From Anaerolineaceae bacterium UBA700 (GTDB lineage Bacteria; Chloroflexota; Anaerolineae; Anaerolineales; Anaerolineaceae): a DNA stretch of 23,596 nt. The stretch covers positions 1 through 23,596 of the forward strand of contig DBMK01000074.1 in NCBI GenBank assembly GCA_002298885.1, in the 5' to 3' direction. The translations under genes and the position numbers were made by a program. Shown here piece by piece: positions 14,953 through 21,177 of this stretch; position 1 is the first letter of the stretch; every line of letters starts with the position of its first letter. The notes beneath the pieces were generated by a model. That model had not been told where the DNA came from. It did not search any database and saw only the letters and a program-made list of their open reading frames with translations.

Positions 14953-15525
14953 TCAAACCAGGTACAGCGAGGCAAAAAGGATTACCCAGACGCCGGTCAC
15001 AAAATACCAGAACCAGGCGCTGACCTGAACGGCGGTGTAGCGTCGCGAGCTGAAATCGCCCAGGGAAGCACGCCAGAAGACGATGGCGAGCATGATCACC
15101 CCGGCCAGAACGTGGACGGCGTGAAAACCGATCAAAGTGAAAAACACTCCGCCAAAGGCCTGGTCATTGACTTTCATTCCGCTGCTGGTGAATTCGAGGA
15201 CCTGCCCGACCACAAAAACTAAACCCAGCCCCAGCCCTAATGCCAACCAGCGCCGGAGCCCGGCAGGATCATTCTTTCGTATCGCACGCAGCGCCAGGAA
15301 AATAGCCGCGGCGCTCAGCAGCAGCAAGAGCGTGTTGCCTGCCGGCAGCGCCAGGCGGGTAAACGGAGCCCCATTCATTTGCCAGGTAGTGAGGCTGACG
15401 CGCATGTAAAAATAGGCCGCCAGGAGCGTGCCGAAAAAGATTATTTCACTACCCAGGACGGTAAACAGGGCAATTTGGGCGGTATTGCCGGGCCGGGAAC
15501 GACGGAGAGAAGTGGTTTTTTGCAT
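14953..15525 (-). CDS. Cytochrome c oxidase subunit III, divergent copy
   Basis: 190 residues with five helices and clear similarity to the canonical copy (GSEIIFFGTLLAAY with Glu27, VGQVLEF, FFTLIGFHAVHVLAGV). The C-terminal signature is changed: where the canonical protein has Trp-His-Phe-Val-Asp, this one reads Trp173-Tyr174-Phe175-Val176-Thr177. Its gene follows subunit I after three bases, with AGAGGT overlapping the subunit I stop codon, so the two are translationally coupled. It may replace, or pair with, the canonical subunit III in the same complex. Confidence 0.9.
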   Translation of the reverse strand: MQKTTSLRRSRPGNTAQIALFTVLGSEIIFFGTLLAAYFYMRVSLTTWQMNGAPFTRLALPAGNTLLLLLSAAAIFLALRAIRKNDPAGLRRWLALGLGLGLVFVVGQVLEFTSSGMKVNDQAFGGVFFTLIGFHAVHVLAGVIMLAIVFWRASLGDFSSRRYTAVQVSAWFWYFVTGVWVILFASLYLV

Positions 15526-15528
15526 GAC

Positions 15529-17169
15529 TTACCTCTTCTCGTCGGCCAGGTCGGGGTGTTTTTCGTCCCACAAGGGGCGCCGGCCGCGCACGGTCGGGAT
15601 CGTCTCGAAGTTTTCAATCGAAGGCGGACTGCTGGTTTTCCATTCCAGGGTGTTTCCATCCCATGGATCAGCCGGATGAGTTGCAGGCTTGCGTAGGGTG
15701 CGGATCAAGTTATAGGTGAAAATGAGGAAGGAGATTGCCACGATAAATCCACCTATCGTCTCGAGGAAATTCCACAGGTCCCAGCCCTGGCCGGGGGCGT
15801 AAGTGTAGATGCGCCGGGGCATGCCCAGCAGGCCCAGGATGTGCATAGGGAAGAAGACCAGGTTCATGCCCACGAACATCAGCCAGAAATGGATCTTGCC
15901 CAGGCCTTCACTCAACAGGCGGCCGGTCATCTTGGGGAACCAGTAATAGATACCGCCCATAATAGCGAAGACGGAACCACCAAAAAGCACGTAATGCAGG
16001 TGGGCTACGACGAAATAGCTGTCCGTTAGCTGCCAATCGGCAGGCACGACGGCCAACTGGATGCCGCTGATGCCGCCGATCAGGAACATCGAGATAAAGC
16101 CGATGGCAAAGAGCAGCGGCGTTTTGAAGCTCAATTTGCCGCCCCACATCGTCCCCAGCCAGGAAAAGATCTTGATCCCGGTCGGGACGCCGATGAGGAA
16201 GCTGTCAGCTGAGAAGAACAGCAGGCTGGCATCCGGCAGGCCGGTGGAGAACATGTGGTGCGCCCAAACCGTGAAGCCGAGCGCGCCGATGGCCACTGTT
16301 GAGTAGGCCACGGTCATGAACCCGAACAGGGGCTTGCGCGAAAAAACGGGCACAATTTCCGACACCATGCCCATCGCCGGCAGGATCAAGATGTACACCT
16401 CTGGATGACCAAAGAACCAGAATAAATGCTGCCACAGCAGAGCACTGCCCCCCTGGGTTACGTTGTAGAAATGGGTGCCGAGTTGGCGGTCGAGTAGGAG
16501 CAGTAGAACGGCAACCAGCAGGGAAGGGAAGGCAAAGACCGAAATGAGCGAGGTGACGAACATCGTCCAGACGAACATGGGCATACGGGTGAAGGTCATG
16601 CCGGGGGCGCGCAATTGGATGATGGTGACGATGAAGTTGATAGCGCCCACCGTGGTGGCAATGCCCAGCAGGACTACCCCCAGCGACCAGAAGTCCATGC
16701 CCTTGCCGGGGGAAAAGGCGTTTTCGGTGAGCGGAGCGTAGCTGAACCAGCCGTCGTTTGGAGCGCCGCCAGCCACGAAGCTGGTGTACATGAACAGTCC
16801 GCCGAACAAGAAGACCCAAAAGCTCAGGGCGTTCAGGCGGGGGAAGGCCACGTCGTGGGCGCCAATCATCAGTGGGATCAGGTAATTGCCGATGCCGATT
16901 CCAAAAGGCATCACCGCCAGGAAGATCATGGTGGTGCCGTGCATGGTGAAAACCTGGTTGTAGGCATCCGGATTGAGGATCTTGCCGTCCGGCGTGGCCA
17001 GTTGAAGGCGGATGAGCATAGCCTCAATTCCACCCACCAGGAAGAAGAAGAATGCCGTGCCGGTGTATAAAAGCCCGATCTTTTTATGATCGATGGTCAG
17101 AATCCAGCTCAGCAGCCGGCTGGTGCGGACTGCCTGGCTGGCGCCTAAAGTTTCAGATTGAGCTGCCAT
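15529..17169 (-). CDS. ctaD: Cytochrome c oxidase subunit I (A1-type heme-copper oxidase)
   Basis: 546 residues with 12 or more helices. It holds heme a, heme a3 and CuB, where O2 is reduced to water and protons are pumped. All ligands are present: His77 (FTMHGTT) and His392 for heme a; His390 (VAHLH) for heme a3; His255, His304 and His305 for CuB; Tyr259 for the His-Tyr cross-link. HPEVY with Glu257 marks the D-channel of A1-type oxidases, Asp106 (GAHDVAFPRLN) is its entrance, and Lys333 (TGIKIF) marks the K-channel. The length has room for the usual 12 helices plus a cytoplasmic tail (DPWDGNTLEW), which is also common in the family. The gene starts 15 bases after the stop of subunit II. Confidence 0.97.
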   Translation of the reverse strand: MAAQSETLGASQAVRTSRLLSWILTIDHKKIGLLYTGTAFFFFLVGGIEAMLIRLQLATPDGKILNPDAYNQVFTMHGTTMIFLAVMPFGIGIGNYLIPLMIGAHDVAFPRLNALSFWVFLFGGLFMYTSFVAGGAPNDGWFSYAPLTENAFSPGKGMDFWSLGVVLLGIATTVGAINFIVTIIQLRAPGMTFTRMPMFVWTMFVTSLISVFAFPSLLVAVLLLLLDRQLGTHFYNVTQGGSALLWQHLFWFFGHPEVYILILPAMGMVSEIVPVFSRKPLFGFMTVAYSTVAIGALGFTVWAHHMFSTGLPDASLLFFSADSFLIGVPTGIKIFSWLGTMWGGKLSFKTPLLFAIGFISMFLIGGISGIQLAVVPADWQLTDSYFVVAHLHYVLFGGSVFAIMGGIYYWFPKMTGRLLSEGLGKIHFWLMFVGMNLVFFPMHILGLLGMPRRIYTYAPGQGWDLWNFLETIGGFIVAISFLIFTYNLIRTLRKPATHPADPWDGNTLEWKTSSPPSIENFETIPTVRGRRPLWDEKHPDLADEKR

Positions 17170-17184
17170 ATCCCCATTCTCTCC

Positions 17185-18186
17185 CTATTTGAGTGTCTTT
17201 AGAAATGCCAGGATAGCCTGGATCTGGCTGTCAGGCACTTTGATTTTCATCAAATTGCCCGGCTTCATAGCCTGGGGGTCCTTCAGCCAGGCGGTTAAAT
17301 TGGCATCGTCCAGCGGAAATGCCGCTCCGGCAAAGGAACTCCGCGAGAACAGGTGGGTCAAATTGGGCCCGACCTTGCCTTTCATGGTAGTCCCATCGAT
17401 AGTGTGGCAGGCAGAGCACGCTCCACTCACGACGAGTTTCTGCCCCTGGGTTTCAAGGTCTGTTTGAGGCTGCGCGGCGGGGGCCTGCATGCGGGTGAGC
17501 CACGCCTGGTAATCGGCTTCCGTTACGGCATTAATCTTCATGCGCATCAGGGCGTGCTCGGTGCCGCAAAATTCGGCGCATTGGCCGTCGTAGGTCCCGG
17601 GATGGTCCGCCATGATCCACATGTGGTTGGTCTGGCCCGGAATTACGTCCGTTTTACCCGCCAGCTCTGGAATCCAGAAACTGTGGATCACGTCCACCGA
17701 GGTCAGGGTGATCTGGATGGGACGGCCGACCGGGATGTAAAGCTCATCGGCCGTGACGATTTTCTGGTCGGGGTAATCGAATTCCCACCACCATTGATGG
17801 CCGACCACACTCACATTCACATCGTTGGCTGAAGGCGGTGGGGCGGCAATGCCGTTCATGGTGGTGATAGTAAGGATAAAGATGCCCACGACAAGCAGCA
17901 CCGGGATGGCAGTCCAGACAATCTCGAGAGGGACACTTCCGTGGACCTGTTTTGGCTCACCGTCATCTCCTTTGCGCCGGCGGAAGCGAAGGATCGCGAA
18001 GATAATGCCGCCTTCGACGATCACGAAAACGAATGCCGCCAGGACTAACAGGATGCGAAACAGGCTGGACTGCTGGTTGGTGATCTGCGAGGCAGGGTTA
18101 GAGATGAAATCGGTCGTCGTACCCCCGCAGCTTGCAAGAAAAACCAAGACAAATATTGATGCCAGAATGATTTTGGTTGATTTCAT
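17185..18186 (-). CDS. ctaC: Cytochrome c oxidase subunit II with fused cytochrome c (caa3 type)
   Basis: 333 residues. The lipobox LASC gives lipid-anchored Cys20. Two membrane helices follow (about 43-67 and 88-110). The periplasmic cupredoxin domain carries the dinuclear CuA centre: His168 (VIHSFW), Cys203, Glu205, Cys207, His211 and Met214 (QCAEFCGTEHALM). HQWWWEFDYP (130-139) is the aromatic patch for electron entry. The C-terminal domain (about 246-333) is a class I cytochrome c: CSACH (257-261) binds heme and Met313 (KPGNLM) is the likely sixth ligand. The fusion means a soluble or membrane cytochrome c, or another complex, hands electrons directly to this subunit. First gene of the operon; no ctaA, ctaB or Sco gene is in the window. 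Confidence 0.96.
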   Translation of the reverse strand: MKSTKIILASIFVLVFLASCGGTTTDFISNPASQITNQQSSLFRILLVLAAFVFVIVEGGIIFAILRFRRRKGDDGEPKQVHGSVPLEIVWTAIPVLLVVGIFILTITTMNGIAAPPPSANDVNVSVVGHQWWWEFDYPDQKIVTADELYIPVGRPIQITLTSVDVIHSFWIPELAGKTDVIPGQTNHMWIMADHPGTYDGQCAEFCGTEHALMRMKINAVTEADYQAWLTRMQAPAAQPQTDLETQGQKLVVSGACSACHTIDGTTMKGKVGPNLTHLFSRSSFAGAAFPLDDANLTAWLKDPQAMKPGNLMKIKVPDSQIQAILAFLKTLK

Positions 18187-18207
18187 GACCTTGACCCGTG
18201 GTGTGGA

Positions 18208-18238
18208 CTTATAGGGTAAAGTATACCATATTGGTCAA
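18208..18238 (-). promoter_or_regulatory. Probable sigma-70 promoter of the oxidase operon
   Basis: On the minus strand TTGACC (18238-18233) and CTATAA (18214-18209) are 18 bases apart, or TATAAG (18213-18208) at 19. The transcription start would be near 18201, giving a leader of about 15 bases with AAGGTC just before the ATG of subunit II. Confidence 0.5.
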
Positions 18239-18326
18239 AATAATCCATTAGAAGTCTATTAAAAGGCTATACCGAACGGTAAGAAAATCGATCTGCGTGC
18301 AGCGAGCTTCGATTCGGGACTGGCGT

Positions 18327-18332
18327 TATAAT
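18327..18332 (+). promoter_or_regulatory. Possible -10 box for the PAS-GGDEF gene
   Basis: A perfect TATAAT about 50 bases before the start codon. The -35 region (about 18303-18309) does not match the consensus, so an activator or another sigma factor is possible. Confidence 0.35.
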
Positions 18333-18381
18333 TATTCCAGGCCTGGGAGCACGTCTACCTGACCCAGCGAAGGTGACCACA

Positions 18382-19275
18382 ATGAGCGCAAAGAATGAAC
18401 CGAAATTAACCGAAAGTCTGATCGATGGGATCTATTACGTCGACCTGGAGCGCAAGATTACGTCCTGGAACAAAGCTGCCGAGCGAATTTCGGGGTTTAC
18501 GCGGCTGGAAGTGTTGGGATTATCCTGCGCGGATGGCATCCTTGAGCACGCCGACAGCGATGGGCGCAGGTTATGCGAGGAAGGATGCCCGCTTACAACT
18601 TCTATGAGGGAAGGCATTCCGGTCGAGACGAACGTTTCGATGCATCACAAGAAGGGACACCGCATCCCGGTGACGGTGCGGACCACGCCCCTGCGGGACG
18701 CAAGCGGAAAGGTGACCGGCTGTATCGAGACCTTTGTGGAAAACTATAACCAATCGCAGGTTTTGCAGGAATTATGGCAAGCCAACGAGCCGGGGCTAAC
18801 CGACGAAATTACTGGGGCTGGTAACCGGCGCTTCTGCGAGATTACCTTGAACACGCGACTGTACCAATTTAACACATTTAACGTTGGCTTCGGAGCAATT
18901 TTTATTCGCATAGACGGGTTCAAGGCGATGGCGGATACCTATGGGAGCAAGACCGGCGACGATATATTGAACGCCGTCGCCCGGACGCTTTCCAACGTCC
19001 TGCGTAAGCTTGACGTGGTCACCCGTTGGGATAGGGAAGAATTCGTGGTGATCGTGCCAAACATGAACATCGAGACCCTGGCTCGAGTCGCCGACCGGCT
19101 GCGCGCTTTGATCAAAAGCTGCTTCATTACGTCCGGCGCCAACCGCATTGAGTTTTCTGTTTCGCTGGGAGCCACCCTGGCCCAAAAGGGCGACACGTTC
19201 GAGGCGATCATTGAGCGGCTGAAGGAGCTGGTCCAGGCCAGCCAGGCCGCAGGGGGAAACCGGGTAACCGTGTGA
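18382..19275 (+). CDS. PAS-GGDEF protein with degenerate cyclase site
   Basis: 297 residues from ATG 18382, which has AAGGTG six bases upstream; a GTG at 18373 would add three residues. A PAS domain (about 9-122: GIYYVDLERKITSWNKAAER through RTTPLRDASGKVTGCIETF) may sense a ligand or redox state. A GGDEF domain follows (about 139-297: TDEITGAGNRR, GDDILNAVAR, SVSLGATLA). Key catalytic features are lost: the signature reads D-R-E-E-F (217-221) instead of G-G-D/E-E-F, and the first metal Asp of the D-I-D-H-F-K motif is Arg (FIRIDGFK). The product-binding RxxD I-site (R208-K-L-D211), five residues before the signature, is intact. This pattern fits a c-di-GMP receptor rather than a cyclase. No membrane helix. 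The gene is divergent from the oxidase operon. Confidence 0.88.
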   Translation: MSAKNEPKLTESLIDGIYYVDLERKITSWNKAAERISGFTRLEVLGLSCADGILEHADSDGRRLCEEGCPLTTSMREGIPVETNVSMHHKKGHRIPVTVRTTPLRDASGKVTGCIETFVENYNQSQVLQELWQANEPGLTDEITGAGNRRFCEITLNTRLYQFNTFNVGFGAIFIRIDGFKAMADTYGSKTGDDILNAVARTLSNVLRKLDVVTRWDREEFVVIVPNMNIETLARVADRLRALIKSCFITSGANRIEFSVSLGATLAQKGDTFEAIIERLKELVQASQAAGGNRVTV

Positions 19276-19293
19276 AATTCTGCTTAAAAATTG

Positions 19294-19324
19294 TACGCCT
19301 GGGCGGTTCAGCCGCCCAGGCGTA
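19294..19324. terminator. Strong bidirectional terminator hairpin
   Basis: A 13-base perfect stem, TACGCCTGGGCGG/CCGCCCAGGCGTA, with a five-base loop lies between the convergent PAS-GGDEF (+) and GIN lipoprotein (-) genes. On the minus strand it is followed by CAATTTTTAAG, on the plus strand by TATTATTTAAG. Confidence 0.85.
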
Positions 19325-19345
19325 TATTATTTAAGAAAATGCTAG

Positions 19346-20086
19346 TTATTTCGTACCCCGGCTGTTGATGTGGCCGGAGCCGGAAACGTTCTGGGTGACG
19401 GCGGGGGAGCCGTAATAATTTGCGCTCCCGCTGCCCGAAATGGAGACGTTCAGCGACTGCTTCGCCCACAGGGTTGTGTCGCCACTGCCGGACACGGTCA
19501 CTGAGGCGGTCTGGCTTTCCAGATTGGGCGCATTGAAAGTTCCCGATCCGGAGATTCTGACCTGCTGGTCGCTTATCTTACCGCCGTTGATCGAGATGTC
19601 GCCCGATCCGTTATCCTGGACGCTCAGACTGTTGGCTTGCAGCGAGGCAAGGACGATGTTGCCGGAACCGCGCACGATAATCCCCATCGTATCGGTCTGG
19701 ACTGCGCCGGCGTTTACGTCGGACGAGCCGTTTACTTCGATGCCGCTCAAGTCCTTCACCGTGATGGTGAAGCGGATGCGCTGGGTAGTGTTGATGGAAG
19801 TGTTATTCTTGAAGCCGATGACCAGCTTACCGCCAATTACGTCGGTGGTGATGAGCGGCAGAATGTTGTCCTCTGCCTCGATCTTCAAAGATTCGGTGCC
19901 GGTTTGGGTAATTTGAGCATCCCCACTGCCGTTGATGACCACCTGGCCGAACCCGCTGACGCTGCGAGTTTCGCTGGTGACGTTACCGGAGCCGCGAACA
20001 GTGTTACTGCCGAAATCGATGGTGACTCCGCAGCCGCTCAAGACCATCGCGGCGGCCAACATGAGAATAAAAACGATGCGTTTCAT
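19346..20086 (-). CDS. Lipoprotein with GIN/DUF2807-type head domain
   Basis: 246 residues. The lipobox LSGC gives lipid-anchored Cys19. After it come a segment GFGQVVINGSGDAQI and a chain of at least nine beta turns of the form x-G-S-G/S-x (RGSGN, NGSGD, NGSSD, RGSGN, NGSGD, SGSGT, SGSGD, SGSGS, SGSGH). This is typical of the DUF2807 'putative auto-transporter adhesin, head GIN domain' family, a right-handed beta-helix-like stack. It acts on the cell surface; the family's exact function is not known. No transporter domain is fused to it. AGGAG lies seven bases before the ATG. The gene stands alone, convergent with the PAS-GGDEF gene. Confidence 0.85.
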   Translation of the reverse strand: MKRIVFILMLAAAMVLSGCGVTIDFGSNTVRGSGNVTSETRSVSGFGQVVINGSGDAQITQTGTESLKIEAEDNILPLITTDVIGGKLVIGFKNNTSINTTQRIRFTITVKDLSGIEVNGSSDVNAGAVQTDTMGIIVRGSGNIVLASLQANSLSVQDNGSGDISINGGKISDQQVRISGSGTFNAPNLESQTASVTVSGSGDTTLWAKQSLNVSISGSGSANYYGSPAVTQNVSGSGHINSRGTK

Positions 20087-20163
20087 TGCCTTACTCCTTC
20101 TTTCCTTAAAGGCCTCTTGAATTTTGAGGGTCGAAGCCTTGAATTTCTTATGGACTTACATAG

Positions 20164-20194
20164 TGTATACGCCGCCCGGCCAAAAAAGTTTCAA
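20164..20194 (-). promoter_or_regulatory. Possible promoter of the GIN lipoprotein gene
   Basis: On the minus strand TTGAAA (20194-20189) and TATACA (20169-20164) stand 19 bases apart, about 80 bases before the ATG. The spacer is longer than ideal and GC-rich. Confidence 0.35.
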
Positions 20195-20258
20195 TAAATC
20201 GAGCGGATTCCAACCTTAAAAAATATAATTCGAGCCAATTCGGACTATAAAAATCTAC

Positions 20259-20264
20259 TATAAT
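20259..20264 (+). promoter_or_regulatory. -10 box abutting the activase start (possible leaderless mRNA)
   Basis: A perfect TATAAT is followed by six bases and then the GTG start codon at 20271. Transcription would begin on or beside the start codon, and no Shine-Dalgarno site is present. The -35 region (around 20235-20241) is not recognisable. Confidence 0.45.
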
Positions 20265-20270
20265 GAAGCT

Positions 20271-21176
20271 GTGGAGACAGGTATCGTTTTTGACATCATG
20301 CATTTCTCGACTCGGGACGGTCCGGGCATCCGCACGACCGTGTTCTTGAAGGGATGCCCTCTGCACTGCGCCTGGTGCCATAATCCCGAAAGCCAGTCGA
20401 TCAAGCCGGAACTGATGCTGCGGCCGAACCTTTGCATTGCCTGCGAAACCTGTCTTTCGGCGTGCCCGCAGGGGGCGATTGCGCTGGTCGACGGCGAATA
20501 CGTTACCGACCGCTCGGCCTGCACCTTATGCGGCAACTGCGTGGATGCCTGCACCGCCGAGGCGCGCCAGATCGTCGGGCGAGAAATGACCGAAGGCCAG
20601 GTGATGGCTGAGGTCCTCAAGGACCTTGCCTTCTATGATGAATCCGGCGGCGGCGTGACATTTTCGGGTGGGGAGGCCCTTTTGCAGCACCATTTCCTGC
20701 TGGCGCTGCTCAAGGCGTGCCGGAATGCGGGCATCCACACCGCGGTCGACACTTCGGGATTTGCGACCTGGGCGGTGATCGACCAAATCCGGCCCTATGT
20801 CGACCTGTTCTTGTATGACTTGAAGGCGCTCGACGACCGAATCCACCGCCAGTACACCGGGGTCTCAAATGCGCTGATTCTCTCAAATTTGCAGCGCCTT
20901 TCTTCGCTGGGTCATGCGATTTTATTGCGCATGCCGCTCATCCCCGGCATCAATGACAGCCCCGAGGCCATCCGGGCAGCCGGGGAGCTGGCAGCCTCGC
21001 TGCCAAATTTGGCTGGTCTGGAAATTCTGCCTTATCACCTGGCGGGAGTTGAGAAATATCGCCGCCTGGACATCCAGTATGAACTGCCAGGGCTCGTTCC
21101 GCCCGCCGGCGATCAGGTGGAGGCGGCAGCCCAGGTTTTGAGGGAATACAAGCTTAGCGTGCACGTGGGAGGGTAA
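20271..21176 (+). CDS. Glycyl radical enzyme activating protein (radical SAM)
   Basis: 301 codons from GTG. It uses S-adenosylmethionine to place a stable radical on the Gly of its partner enzyme. The radical SAM cluster motif is C29-x3-C33-x2-C36 in FLKGCPLHCAWCHNPE. An inserted ferredoxin-like domain brings two further 4Fe-4S clusters, Cys55/58/61/65 and Cys84/87/90/94, as in activases of the glycerol dehydratase / HypD type but not of PFL-activase. FSGGEALLQ (GGE motif) binds SAM. The family's usual start, G-[IL]-x-F-[ND]-I, begins at residue 4, so the GTG is right although it lacks a ribosome-binding site. The stop codon is one base away from the start of the glycyl radical enzyme gene, which must be its substrate. 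Confidence 0.95.
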   Translation: METGIVFDIMHFSTRDGPGIRTTVFLKGCPLHCAWCHNPESQSIKPELMLRPNLCIACETCLSACPQGAIALVDGEYVTDRSACTLCGNCVDACTAEARQIVGREMTEGQVMAEVLKDLAFYDESGGGVTFSGGEALLQHHFLLALLKACRNAGIHTAVDTSGFATWAVIDQIRPYVDLFLYDLKALDDRIHRQYTGVSNALILSNLQRLSSLGHAILLRMPLIPGINDSPEAIRAAGELAASLPNLAGLEILPYHLAGVEKYRRLDIQYELPGLVPPAGDQVEAAAQVLREYKLSVHVGG

Positions 21177-21177
21177 T

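Noticed and set aside
16205..16819. 204-codon minus-strand frame within subunit I of the oxidase
   Set aside because: An out-of-frame reading of ctaD, rich in Arg/His/Pro, with no independent start signal.
13849..18186. Quinol oxidase (bo3-type) instead of cytochrome c oxidase
   Set aside because: Subunit II keeps all CuA ligands and carries a fused cytochrome c with CxxCH, which quinol oxidases lack.
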